From positions 8,432,001 to 8,496,000 of the forward strand of contig NZ_CP160453.1 of NCBI RefSeq assembly GCF_040744945.1: a stretch of DNA of 64,000 bases. Reading direction: 5' to 3'. The notes beneath the pieces are model-generated. The model saw nothing but the letters and a program-made list of their open reading frames with translations. It did not search any database and had not been told where the DNA came from. The stretch comes from Saccharothrix sp. HUAS TT1. GTDB taxonomy: Bacteria > Actinomycetota > Actinomycetes > Mycobacteriales > Pseudonocardiaceae. Below, piece by piece: positions 8,386-17,872 of the stretch (its first letter is position 1; each line of letters begins with the position of its first letter). Position numbers and translations under genes: made by a program.

Positions 8386-10635
8386 TTGTCAAGCCCCTCC
8401 GATGACCTCCGGCTCGCGGAAACCGAGGCAGAGCAGGAATACGTGTCGATGCTGTACGGCCGGCTGGACGACCTCCGCGAGCAGAGCTCGAAGCGCCTGG
8501 CCGGGGCGCTGCGGGAAACCGGCGGGACGCACCAGATGCGCTCCGAGCGGGACACCTCGGTCGCGATGTACTCCGACCAGTTGGCGCAGTACAGCGCGGT
8601 GGAGAACGGGTTGTGCTTCGGCCGGCTCGACTTCGACACCGACGACCGGTTCTACATCGGCCGGATCGGCTTGTTCGACGAGGACAAGGAGTACGAGCCG
8701 CTGCTGATGGACTGGCGCGCGCCCGCCGCCCGCCCGTTCTACCTGGCCACCGCGGCCGCCCCGGAAGGCGTCCGGCGGCGCAGGCACCTGCGCACCAAGC
8801 AGCGCAAGGTCGTCGGGTTCGACGACGAGGTGCTGGACATCAACTCGGTCGACCCGGACCGCCGGTCCGAGGGCCTGACCGGTGAGGCCACCCTGCTGGC
8901 CGCGGTCAACGCGAGCCGCACCGGCCAGATGGGCGACATCGTCGCGACCATCCAGGCCGAGCAGGACAGGATCATCCGCACCGAGCTGAACGGCGTCGTC
9001 GTCGTGCAGGGCGGTCCGGGCACGGGCAAGACGGCGGTGGCGCTGCACCGCGCCGCGTACCTGCTCTACACCCACCGGCGGCAGCTGGCCAAGCGCGGCG
9101 TGCTGGTGGTCGGCCCGAACCCGACGTTCCTGCGCTACATCGGCCAGGTGCTGCCGTCGCTGGGCGAGACCGGCGTGCTGCTGTCCACCGTCGGCGAGCT
9201 GTTCCCCGGCCTGACCGCGGTCGGCCGCGAGTCGGCCGAGGCCGCCGCGCTCAAGGGCCGCGTCGGGATGGCGGACGTGGTCGCGCACGCGATCCGGGAC
9301 CGGCAGGAGGCGCCCGGCCTGGTCGAGGTCCCGTTCGACCAGGACGTGCTGCGGCTGGACCGGCGGGCGATCACCGAGGCCCGCGGTCGGGCCCGCCGGA
9401 CCCGTCGTCCGCACAACGAGGCGCGGCGGACGTTCCAGCGCGAGATCATCTCCACGCTGGCGTCGCAGGCGGTGTCCCGGTTGGGCAGGCACCTGCTGGA
9501 CCAGGCCGACATCGACGACATCCGGCGCGAGCTGCGCGAGGACCCCGGGGTGCAGGCCGCGATCGAGAAGCTGTGGCCGACGCTGTCGCCGCAGCGGCTG
9601 CTGGAAGACCTGTACGCGACGCCGAAGCTGATCGCCAAGGCCATGCCGAAGTCCTCCGCCGAGGAACGCGCGCTGCTGGAGCGCCCGCGCGGCTCGGAGT
9701 GGACGCCCGCCGACGTGCCGCTGCTGGACGAGGCGGCGGAACTGCTCGGCGAGGACGACACCGAGGCCAAGGCGCGGGCCGAGCGGCAGCGGCGGCAGGC
9801 GATCGACTACGCGCAGGGCGTGCTGGACATCCTCGACCTGGAGGACGACGCCGACCCGGAGATCCTGATGGCGACCGACCTGGTGGACGCCTACCGGTTG
9901 GCCGAGCGGCACGGCGCGGAGCGCTACGAGACCGCCGCCGAGCGGGCCGCGGCGGACCGGACGTGGACGTTCGGGCACGTCATCGTGGACGAGGCGCAGG
10001 AGCTGTCGCCGATGGCGTGGCGGACGCTGATGCGGCGCTGCCCCTCCAAGTCGATGACCGTGGTGGGCGACATCGCGCAGACCGGGGACATCGCGGGCGC
10101 GTCCTCGTGGCACGAGGTCCTGTCGCCGTACGTGATGGACCGCTGGAAGCTCACCGAGCTGACGGTGAACTACCGGACGCCGTCGGAGATCATGGCGGTG
10201 GCGGCGGACGTGCTGGAGTCGGTGGACCCGGACCTGGCACCGCCGACGTCGGTGCGTGACAGCGGTTTCGAGCCGTGGAGCCTGCGGGCGCCGTCCCTGC
10301 CCGACGCCCTGCCGCCGGTGGTGGACAAGGAGGTCGCCGCGATCGGGGACGGCAAGCTGGCGGTGATCGTGCCCGCCGCGCTGGTGTCGTCGCTGCGCGC
10401 CGCCGTGCCGGGCGCGTCGGACGACCTCGACACGCAGGTCGTGGTGCTCGGCGTGACCGACGCCAAGGGGCTGGAGTTCGACTCGGTGCTGGTCGTCGAC
10501 CCGGCGGGCATCCTGGCCGAGTCGCCGCGCGGTGCGAGCGACCTGTACGTCGCGCTGACCCGGGCCACCCAGCGGCTCGGCGTCGTGCACACCGGCGACC
10601 TGCCCGAGGTGCTGCGGAGGCTGGCCGCCGTGTGA
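8386..10635 (+). CDS. helD: HelD/HelR-type RNA polymerase-associated ATPase
   Basis: This 749-residue UvrD/Rep-like superfamily 1 ATPase belongs to the HelD class, which binds RNA polymerase and frees it from nucleic acid. Some actinobacterial members (HelR) also displace rifamycins. A charged N-terminal region (residues 1-70), which in HelD inserts into the secondary channel, precedes Walker A GGPGTGKT near residues 210-217. Walker B-like VIVDEAQEL lies near 535, then TVNYRTPSE and the C-terminal ALTRATQRLGV motif. The start is TTG at 8386, chosen for ATGAGG five bases upstream. No rifamycin-associated element is visible in the 200-bp upstream region. Confidence 0.85.
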   Translation: MSSPSDDLRLAETEAEQEYVSMLYGRLDDLREQSSKRLAGALRETGGTHQMRSERDTSVAMYSDQLAQYSAVENGLCFGRLDFDTDDRFYIGRIGLFDEDKEYEPLLMDWRAPAARPFYLATAAAPEGVRRRRHLRTKQRKVVGFDDEVLDINSVDPDRRSEGLTGEATLLAAVNASRTGQMGDIVATIQAEQDRIIRTELNGVVVVQGGPGTGKTAVALHRAAYLLYTHRRQLAKRGVLVVGPNPTFLRYIGQVLPSLGETGVLLSTVGELFPGLTAVGRESAEAAALKGRVGMADVVAHAIRDRQEAPGLVEVPFDQDVLRLDRRAITEARGRARRTRRPHNEARRTFQREIISTLASQAVSRLGRHLLDQADIDDIRRELREDPGVQAAIEKLWPTLSPQRLLEDLYATPKLIAKAMPKSSAEERALLERPRGSEWTPADVPLLDEAAELLGEDDTEAKARAERQRRQAIDYAQGVLDILDLEDDADPEILMATDLVDAYRLAERHGAERYETAAERAAADRTWTFGHVIVDEAQELSPMAWRTLMRRCPSKSMTVVGDIAQTGDIAGASSWHEVLSPYVMDRWKLTELTVNYRTPSEIMAVAADVLESVDPDLAPPTSVRDSGFEPWSLRAPSLPDALPPVVDKEVAAIGDGKLAVIVPAALVSSLRAAVPGASDDLDTQVVVLGVTDAKGLEFDSVLVVDPAGILAESPRGASDLYVALTRATQRLGVVHTGDLPEVLRRLAAV

Positions 10636-10644
10636 GGGGGGTCG

Positions 10645-10977
10645 TCAGCGGGTGAGGGCGTAGCCGAGGGCGGCGGCGCCCACACCGACGGCGACGCTGG
10701 TGACGACGTTGGCAAACGCTTGCCGGTGCTCGCCGTCCTCGGCCAGCTTGATCGTCTCGTAGCCGAACGCGCTGTAGGTCGTGAGGCCGCCGCACAGGCC
10801 GGTGCCGAGCAGCGCGACCAGGTCCGGTGACGCGCCGGCCACGCAGCCGAGCACGAACGAGCCCAGCGCGTTCACCACGAGGGTGGCCCACGGGAACGAG
10901 CGCCGGAGCAGCCGCCCGGTCGCGTACCGCAGCACCGCGCCGACCGCCGCGCCGACGAAGACCAGCAGCACCGTCAC
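10645..10977 (-). CDS. crcB: Fluoride channel FluC/CrcB, subunit 1
   Basis: This 110-residue four-helix protein of the CrcB/Fluc family exports fluoride through a dual-topology pore. It carries GLCGGLTTYSAF, the family's conserved segment with the pore-lining Thr/Ser and Phe. It overlaps the second crcB by 4 bp (10974-10977). Two tandem, diverged copies imply a heterodimer with fixed opposite orientation, as in other Gram-positive bacteria. It is the last gene of a MarR-crcB-crcB operon. Confidence 0.88.
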   Translation of the reverse strand: MTVLLVFVGAAVGAVLRYATGRLLRRSFPWATLVVNALGSFVLGCVAGASPDLVALLGTGLCGGLTTYSAFGYETIKLAEDGEHRQAFANVVTSVAVGVGAAALGYALTR

Positions 10978-11327
10978 GCCGTCACCCGCCGGGTCGCGGC
11001 CATCGCGCCGAACGTCGCGCCCAGGGCCAGCACCAGCGTCCCGCCCAGGTAGGCGAGCCCGGGGAAACCGCCCAACCGCACCGCGTCCAGCGCGTACCCC
11101 GAGAACGTGGTGAAGCCGCCGAGCACACCGATCCCGAGGAACGGCCGGGCGAGCGGGTGCAGGCGGGGCGCCAGCACCATCAGCACCCCGATCAGCGCGC
11201 AGCCCAGGACGTTGACCACGAGTGTCCCCAGTGGACCGTGCACCACCGCGGTCAGGCCGAGGCGCGCCACACCACCGAGGCCGCCGCCCAGTGCGACGGC
11301 CGCGACGACCCCGGCCTCAGTTCGCAC
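10974..11327 (-). CDS. crcB: Fluoride channel FluC/CrcB, subunit 2
   Basis: This 117-residue partner of the adjacent crcB has the family segment GVLGGFTTFSGY in place of TTYSAF and about four transmembrane helices. Its first 11 bp overlap the end of the MarR gene, and its end overlaps the next crcB by 4 bp, so the three genes are translationally linked. The paired paralogues probably form one antiparallel heterodimeric channel in the cytoplasmic membrane. Confidence 0.88.
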   Translation of the reverse strand: MRTEAGVVAAVALGGGLGGVARLGLTAVVHGPLGTLVVNVLGCALIGVLMVLAPRLHPLARPFLGIGVLGGFTTFSGYALDAVRLGGFPGLAYLGGTLVLALGATFGAMAATRRVTA

Positions 11328-11754
11328 GCAGGTGGTCCACCAGGTGGTCCAGGGCGGCCAGGGCGCGGACCACGTCGGCGCGCTCGCCCGGGTCGAGCTT
11401 GTCCAGCGCGGCGCCGATGCGCTTCTCGTGCGCGGACTGCCAGACGGCCAGCTGCTCGTGCCCCTGCGGCGTCACCGAGAGCCGGGCCACCCGGCGGTCG
11501 CTCGGGTCGCCGCCCCGCTCGACCAGACCGGCCTCGATCAGCTGGCCGACGAGCCCGCTGACCGTGTTGGGCGCCAGCCGCAGCTCGGCCGCGAGGTCGC
11601 CGACGCGCATCGGCGGGCGCTCGGCGAGCGTCTGCAGCAGCTCGACCTGCGCCATCGGCAGGGAGTCCCACGGCCACTCCGACCGGATGCTCGTGCGCAG
11701 CGCGCGACGCAGCCTGGTGACCACGTCGGTGAGCGAGCGTGCCTCGTCTGACAT
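11317..11754 (-). CDS. MarR family transcriptional regulator
   Basis: This 145-residue regulator starts at ATG 11754 (MSDEARSLTDVVTRLRRALR); a longer open frame upstream shows no family similarity. The winged helix-turn-helix spans about residues 35-105, including VGDLAAELRLAPNTVSGLV and the wing with DRRVARLSVTPQG. It overlaps crcB by 11 bp and is first in the operon. Control of fluoride channels by MarR rather than by a fluoride riboswitch would be uncommon. It may simply be co-transcribed and regulate something else. Confidence 0.85.
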   Translation of the reverse strand: MSDEARSLTDVVTRLRRALRTSIRSEWPWDSLPMAQVELLQTLAERPPMRVGDLAAELRLAPNTVSGLVGQLIEAGLVERGGDPSDRRVARLSVTPQGHEQLAVWQSAHEKRIGAALDKLDPGERADVVRALAALDHLVDHLRAN

Positions 11755-12108
11755 GCGCGAAGGGTACTGCGCCGAAATACGTCCGCTGCAGAGTTGATCT
11801 GGTCCCGATGAACTTCTCGTGACGCCGCTCCGGCGCGGAATCGCCCTGGTCGTGGCGGCGCCGGTCCGCCTCGTCGCGTTCTCCGACCGGTTCGACGCGA
11901 GCGCCGTCACACCCGCCCTGCCCGCATCGCGGGACGACTCGGCGCGTCGGCGCCGCGTTCGGCCTGCTCGCGGTCATCGCTTCGCTGACGTCGTGTACGC
12001 CGATCGGGGACAAGCCGGCTCCGCGCCTGCCCACGAGTCGCGCCGGATCAGTAATCTCGCCCCGCGGGGGCGAAGGCTCGGGCTGGCACACACACGGGTG
12101 AGGATGCG
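11755..12108. other. Gene-free interval between divergent genes
   Basis: These 354 bp separate the MarR operon (minus) from the methyltransferase (plus). An open frame at 11819-12124 looks non-coding. No riboswitch fold, strong hairpin or repeat was recognised. The interval presumably holds the two divergent promoters. Confidence 0.5.
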
Positions 12109-12915
12109 GTGGCGGAACGGCTGAGCTGGGTGCCCGACGGGGTCGACACGGACCTGCCCAGCGCCGCGCGGCTGTACGACTACCTGCTCGGCGGGGGCCA
12201 CAACTTCGCCGCCGACCGGCAGCTCGCCGAGCAGTTCCTCCGCGCCCAGCCCAACGGCCGCACGATCGCCCGCCTCAACCGCGCGTTCCTGCGCCGGGCC
12301 GTGCTGCACCTGGTCGACGCGGGCGTGCGGCAGTTCCTGGACCTCGGCTCGGGCATCCCGACCGTCGGCAACGTGCACGAGGTCGCGCGCAGGGCCGCGC
12401 CCGACGCGCGCGTGGTCTACGTCGACTACGAGGACGTCGCCGTCGCGCACAGCCACATGATCCTGGCGGACGACGAGCTGGCCACCGTCGTCCAGGAGGA
12501 CATCACCGACCCGGCCGCGGTGCTCGCGGGCGTCCGCGGCACCGGCCTGGTCGACTTCGCCGAGCCGATCGGCGTGCTCGCCGTCGGGGTGTTCCACTTC
12601 GTGCCGCCCGAGCGGGACCCGGCGGGCGTGGTCGCCGGGTACCGGGACGCCGTCGCGCCGGGCAGCTGCCTGGCCCTGTCCCAGTTCACCTCGGACCTGC
12701 AACCCGAGGAGATGGCCGGGGTGGTGGCGGTGATGCGGCACAGCACCGACCCGGTGTTCCCGCGCACGCACGCCGGGATCACCGCCCTGTTCGAGGGCTT
12801 CGAGCTGGTCGAGCCGGGGGTGGTCCCGCTGCCTCGGTGGCGTCCGGAGGAGGGCGCCACCGAGGAGGACGCCGAGAGGTCCGGGATCTTCGCCGGGGTG
12901 GGTCGCAAGAGGTGA
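12109..12915 (+). CDS. S-adenosyl methyltransferase (DUF574 / PF04672)
   Basis: This 268-residue protein is of the actinobacterial SAM-dependent methyltransferase family formerly called DUF574. It has the characteristic opening SAARLYDYLLGGGHNFAADR and the SAM-binding glycine-rich loop LDLGSGIPTVGNVHE near residues 85-99. These proteins are highly expanded in filamentous actinomycetes, and their substrates are mostly unknown. The GTG start at 12109 is supported by family alignment. It ends 6 bp before the GGDEF/EAL gene, so the two are probably one operon. Confidence 0.85.
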   Translation: MAERLSWVPDGVDTDLPSAARLYDYLLGGGHNFAADRQLAEQFLRAQPNGRTIARLNRAFLRRAVLHLVDAGVRQFLDLGSGIPTVGNVHEVARRAAPDARVVYVDYEDVAVAHSHMILADDELATVVQEDITDPAAVLAGVRGTGLVDFAEPIGVLAVGVFHFVPPERDPAGVVAGYRDAVAPGSCLALSQFTSDLQPEEMAGVVAVMRHSTDPVFPRTHAGITALFEGFELVEPGVVPLPRWRPEEGATEEDAERSGIFAGVGRKR

Positions 12916-12921
12916 GCCGAA

Positions 12922-14967
12922 TTGTCGCCACGCGCTAGGACCCGGCGGCAGGACATCGCGCGGTCGTGGCTGCGGGCGGTCTACCCGACCGCGTACGTGC
13001 CGATGTCGCCCGCCGAGATCGAGGAGTTCCTGCTCGGGCTCGTCGACGTGATCGCCGACGCGGTGCAGGCCGACCCGTTCACCGTCGACCCGGTCGGCGT
13101 CGTGGGCGACCGGCTGGTCCAGGCCCACTTCACCGGGCCGGAGACGTTGCGCCGCACGGTGGACGTGCTCGGGCACGCGCTGCTGTTCACCCCCGAGCTG
13201 CAGGACGTGCCGCGGCTGGCGGAGAAGGTCGTCGCCATCCTGGGCAGCCTCGGCGCCGGCTTCGCCACCGCGATGCGGCTGGACGCGCTCGACCGGCAGG
13301 AGGAGGTCAACCGGGCGCTGCTGGCTGCCGAGGTCCGGGCCGAGCGGGTGCTGCAGGTCAGCGAGGCCAGGTTCCGCGAGGTGTTCGACTCCTCCGCGCT
13401 GGGCATCGCGATCACCGACCTGCGCGGCGAGTGCGTCGAGGTGAACGCCGCGCTGGCCGCCATGGTCGGCCGCGACCGCGCCGAGCTGGTCGGCACGCCG
13501 TTGATCGGGCTGTTCGACCCGGCCGACGCGGGCGCGCTGGCGGACGCCTACCGGGAGGTCGGCGAGGGCGGGCGGGAACGGGTCCGCGAGCAGCGGCGGC
13601 TGCTGCGCGAGGACGGCGAGCCGGTGTGGGCGCACCTGGCGGTGTCGCTGCTGCGCGACGCGGACGGCGCGCCCGCGTGCCACGTCACGATGGTCGAGGA
13701 CGTCAGCGAGCTGCACCTGCTGCAGAAGAACCTGGACTTCCAGCTGCTGCACGACTCGCTGACCGGCCTGTCGAACCGGCAGCGCTTCGCCACCCGGCTG
13801 GAGGCGCTGCTGGGCGCGTCCCGCGACGGCGTCACGCTCTACCACCTCGGCCTGGACGCGTTCTCGGTGGTGAACAACGGCCTCGGCCACGCGGTCGGCG
13901 ACCGGCTGCTCACCGAGGTCGGCCACCGGCTCGAAGCCGTGGTGGCCGACGAGGTGGCGCTGGTCGCCCGGATGGGCGGCGACGAGTTCGCCGTCGTGGT
14001 GGACAACTCGCCGACCACGCCGACCGTGCCCGCCATGGTGGACCGGATCAACGAGGCGCTGGGCCGGCCGATGGACGGCGGCGTGGCCGCGTCCGCGTCG
14101 ATCGGCGTGGTCGACCGGCCGCCCGCGGGCTGGGGCGCGGCCGAGGTGCTGCGCGCGGCCGACGCGACGCTGCGCCGGGCCAAGGCGTCCGGCAAGCGGC
14201 AGTGGCTGCCCCACGACCGGCACGCCGACCAGCGGTTCCGGGACCGGCAGGCGCGGGCCGCGCGGATGCCCGGCGCGCTGGCCGACCACGAGCTGGAGGT
14301 GGAGCACCAGCCGGTGCTGGACCTGGCCGACGGCCGGGTGCTCGGGCACGTGGCCCGGCTGCGCTGGGACGACGCCGGGCACGACGAGTGCCTGCAGCTG
14401 GCCGAGGAGACCGGGTTGTCCCTGGCGCTCGGCCAGTGGGCGCTGCGCGAGGCGGCGGGCGACGCGGGCGCGCCCGGCTTCGGGCCGCTGCACTTCGAGC
14501 TGTCGCCGATGCAGTCGCGCGACGAGGACCTGGTCCGCCGGGTGAAGCGGACGCTGGAGGAGACCGGGCTGCCCGCGTCCCGGCTGCGGCTCTTCCTGGA
14601 CACCCGGTCCATGCTCGAAGGCGTCGGCGAGGACAACGCGCAGGTGTTGCGGGACAACGGGATCGCCACCGGGCTGACCCGGTTCAACGGCGGGCAGGCC
14701 GAGCTGGCGCTGCTGGCCGACCTGCGGGTGGACGCGCTGGTCCTGGACCCGTCGGTGGTGCGCAGGCTCGCCGAGCGGCCGGAGTCGTTCCTGCACGAGG
14801 CGGTGGCGCGGATGGTCGGCCTGATCCGGCTGTCCGGGGTGTCCGTGCTGGTGCCCGGCATCGCCACCGAGGAGCAGGCGGCGTGGTGGGCGCGGGTCGA
14901 GGTGGACGCCGCGTTCGGCGACCACCTCGCGCCCGCCGTGCCGGGTTACGAGCTGTCCGGCGCCTAG
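12922..14967 (+). CDS. PAS-GGDEF-EAL protein with degenerate active sites
   Basis: This 681-residue cytoplasmic signalling protein has an alpha-helical N-terminal domain (1-145), a PAS domain (150-265), a GGDEF domain (275-430) and an EAL domain (440-680). The GGDEF signature itself is present (RMGGDEFAVVVD, near residue 351). The first metal-binding Asp, normally in L-D-L-D-x-F, is Gly (LGLDAF, near 308). The EAL motif is replaced by HVARLRW near 475, and the usual EI-T-E and later Asp/Lys signatures are not recognisable. It therefore probably binds or senses nucleotide rather than cycling c-di-GMP. The start is TTG at 12922 after AAGAGGTGAG. Confidence 0.82.
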   Translation: MSPRARTRRQDIARSWLRAVYPTAYVPMSPAEIEEFLLGLVDVIADAVQADPFTVDPVGVVGDRLVQAHFTGPETLRRTVDVLGHALLFTPELQDVPRLAEKVVAILGSLGAGFATAMRLDALDRQEEVNRALLAAEVRAERVLQVSEARFREVFDSSALGIAITDLRGECVEVNAALAAMVGRDRAELVGTPLIGLFDPADAGALADAYREVGEGGRERVREQRRLLREDGEPVWAHLAVSLLRDADGAPACHVTMVEDVSELHLLQKNLDFQLLHDSLTGLSNRQRFATRLEALLGASRDGVTLYHLGLDAFSVVNNGLGHAVGDRLLTEVGHRLEAVVADEVALVARMGGDEFAVVVDNSPTTPTVPAMVDRINEALGRPMDGGVAASASIGVVDRPPAGWGAAEVLRAADATLRRAKASGKRQWLPHDRHADQRFRDRQARAARMPGALADHELEVEHQPVLDLADGRVLGHVARLRWDDAGHDECLQLAEETGLSLALGQWALREAAGDAGAPGFGPLHFELSPMQSRDEDLVRRVKRTLEETGLPASRLRLFLDTRSMLEGVGEDNAQVLRDNGIATGLTRFNGGQAELALLADLRVDALVLDPSVVRRLAERPESFLHEAVARMVGLIRLSGVSVLVPGIATEEQAAWWARVEVDAAFGDHLAPAVPGYELSGA

Positions 14968-14997
14968 GGACGGCGCCTGACGAACACCCGGTCGTGC

Positions 14998-16364
14998 TCA
15001 GACGTGCTTCACCGCGGCCAGCAGCTTGGTCAGCGACTCCTTGGCGTCGCCGAACAGCATGGTGGTCTTGGGGTTGTACAGCAGGCTGTTGTCCACGCCC
15101 GCGAACCCCGGCCGCATCGAGCGCTTCATGAACACCACGGCCTTGGCCCGGTCCACGTCGAAGATCGGCATGCCGTAGATCGGGCTGCTCGGCTCGTCCC
15201 GCGCGCCGGGGTTGACCACGTCGTTCGCCCCGACCACCAGCACCACGTCGACGCTGCCGATGCCCGGGTTGACGTCGTCCAGCTCCTTCAGGTGCTCGTA
15301 CGGCACGTCGGCCTCGGCGAGCAGGACGTTCATGTGGCCCGGCATCCGGCCCGCGACCGGGTGGATGCCGTAGTGCACGGTGATGCCGCGCTGCTCCAGC
15401 ACCTGCGCCAGCTCCCGCGCGGCGTGCTGCCCCTGGGCCACGGCCAGGCCGTAGCCGGGCACCACGAGCACGGAGTGGGCGTAGCCGAGCAGGATGGCGA
15501 CGTCCTCCACCGTGCCGGCGCGGACGGTGCGCTGCTCGTCGGTGACAGCGGTGGCCGCGGTGGCCTGGAACGCGCCGAACAGGATGTTGGTCAGCGGTCG
15601 GCCCATGGCCTGCGCCATCAGCCGGGTCAGGATCGTGCCGGACGCGCCGACGAGCGTGCCCGCGACGATCAGCAGGGTGTTGGCCAGCACGTAGCCGGAG
15701 GCCGCGACGGCCAGGCCGGTGAACGCGTTGAGCAGTGAGATCGCGATCGGCACGTCCGCGCCGCCGACCGGCAGCACGAACAGCACGCCCAGCACGAGAC
15801 CGGCCACCGCCAGCAGCACCAGCAGGGCGCTGCTCCCGGTCAGCACGACCGCCAGCGCCAATAGCGCGCTCGCCGCGGCCACGCCGATGCCGAGGAACCG
15901 GCCCGCGGGCAGCAGCACCGGCCGGGTGGTCATGATCTCCTGGAGCTTGAGGAACGTGACCACGCTGCCGGAGAAGCTGACCGAGCCGATCAGCACGGTG
16001 AGCACGGTGGCGACCTGGAACAGCACCGAGCCGTGCGGCACGGCCAGGAACTCGGTCAGCGCCACCAGCGCCGCCGCCGCGCCGCCGACGCCGTTGAACA
16101 GCGCCACCATCTGCGGGATGGCGGTCATCTTCACCGACCGCGCCGCCGGGATGCCGACGACCACGCCCGCCGCGACGGCGAGCAGGATCAGCAGTCCGTT
16201 GTGGACCGCGCCGTGCGCGTACGCGGTGACCACGGCCAGCGCCATGCCCGCCGCGCCGAGCAGGTTGCCCGCGCGGGCGTACTTCGGCGTGCTCAGGCCC
16301 TTGAGCGCGAGCACGAAGCACAGGGCGGCGACGAGGTACGCGAGCTGGACCCAGGTGGGGCTGC

Positions 16365-16368
<4 letters not shown>
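14998..16368 (-). CDS. pntB: NAD(P) transhydrogenase subunit beta
   Basis: This 456-residue beta subunit of the proton-translocating transhydrogenase moves hydride from NADH to NADP+ using the proton gradient. Eight to nine membrane helices (residues 5-265) precede the soluble NADP-binding domain III. Domain III has the VVPGYGLAVAQGQHA loop, HPVAGRMPGHMNVLLAEA and VVLVVGANDVVNP. It overlaps pntAB by 4 bp as the last gene of a three-gene operon in the Rhodospirillum-type split arrangement. Confidence 0.95.
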
Positions 16369-16684
<316 letters not shown>

Positions 16685-16688
<4 letters not shown>

Positions 16689-17782
16689 CGCAGCTCCCTC
16701 CTCAGCTCGCCCGCGTGCGTGAGGCAGCAGCCGGACAGCACCTCGTCGGCGAGGTCCGGGACGACCCGACCGTCGTGGGTCATCATCATCAGCAGGTTGG
16801 CCACGTTGCGCGCGTAGAGCCTGCTGGCGTGCACCGGCATGCTGCTCGGCATGTTCTTCGCGCCGTAGACCAGCACCTCGCCGACCCAGGTCTGCTCGCC
16901 CGGGCTGCTCGCGGTCACGTTGCCGCCGGACTCGGCGGCCAGGTCGACCACCACCGAGCCGGGCGCCATCGCCCCGAGCATGTCGTTGGTGACCAGCACC
17001 GGCGCCTTGCGGCCGGGGATGGCGGCGGTGGAGATCACCACGTCGGAGGCGGCGACCCGCTCCGCGATCAGCTCGCGCTGGCGTTCCAGGAACGTCTCCG
17101 ACTGCACCTCGGCGTAGACGCCCTGCTGCGTCTCCAGGTCCAGTTCGAGGAACCGCGCGCCGAGGCTCCGGACCTCGTCACGGGCCGCCGCGCGCACGTC
17201 GTACGCCTCGACCACGGCCCCGAGCCGGCGCGCGGTGGCGATGGCCTGGAGCCCGGCCACGCCCGCGCCGAGGACGAGCACCTTGGCCGGCGGGATGGTG
17301 CCCGCCGCCGTGGTGAACATGGGCAGGAACTTCGGCAACCTGCCCACCGCCTCCACGACCGCCCGGTACCCCGCGACCAGGGCCTGCGACGACAGGGCGT
17401 CGGCGGACTGCGCCCTGGTCACCCTGGGTAGCAGGTCCAGGCTGAACGCGGTGACCTTGTTGGCGACCAGCACCTCGACCAGCTCCGGCTCGCTGTGGGG
17501 CTGCAGGAAGCTGATCGTGATGTCGCCCTCGCGCAGGGCGGCGGCCTGCTCGGGTGTCGGTGGTTGGACGGAGACGACCACGTCGGACCGACCGGCCGGG
17601 TGGTCGGCGATGACGTTCGCACCGGCTGCGCGGTAGGCGGCGTCGGAGGCGTGGGCGTGGCGGCCCGCTCCGGCTTGCACGTCGACCGTGAGTCCGGCAC
17701 CGATCAGCGTGGTCACCGTTTCCGGTAGACCGGCTACGCGGCGCTCAGCGGGCCGCGCCTCGACGGGTATGCCCACTCTCAC
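16685..17782 (-). CDS. pntAA: NAD(P) transhydrogenase subunit alpha-1
   Basis: This 365-residue soluble NAD-binding domain I has the alanine dehydrogenase-like fold. The conserved opening [20 protein letters not shown] and the Rossmann motif [20 protein letters not shown] are clear, as is the mobile loop region with [19 protein letters not shown]. It is first in the pntAA-pntAB-pntB operon, starting at GTG 17782. About 90 bp upstream, up to the nos gene end, must hold the promoter. It supplies NADPH for biosynthesis or redox defence. Confidence 0.93.
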
Positions 17783-17872
17783 GGAGAGTCACCCTAGTCC
17801 GACTGAGGTGATCTACGCCACACATAGCCGTTCACGTTAACCGTACATACGTCTTGCTGAGACCGGACCGCG

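Noticed and set aside
11755..12108. Fluoride riboswitch or extra gene (frame 11819-12124)
   Set aside because: No recognisable riboswitch core; the frame has poor coding character and no ribosome binding site.
17820..17872. Terminator or small RNA between nos and pntAA
   Set aside because: No stable hairpin was found in the short AT-richer gap; it is more likely the pnt promoter region.
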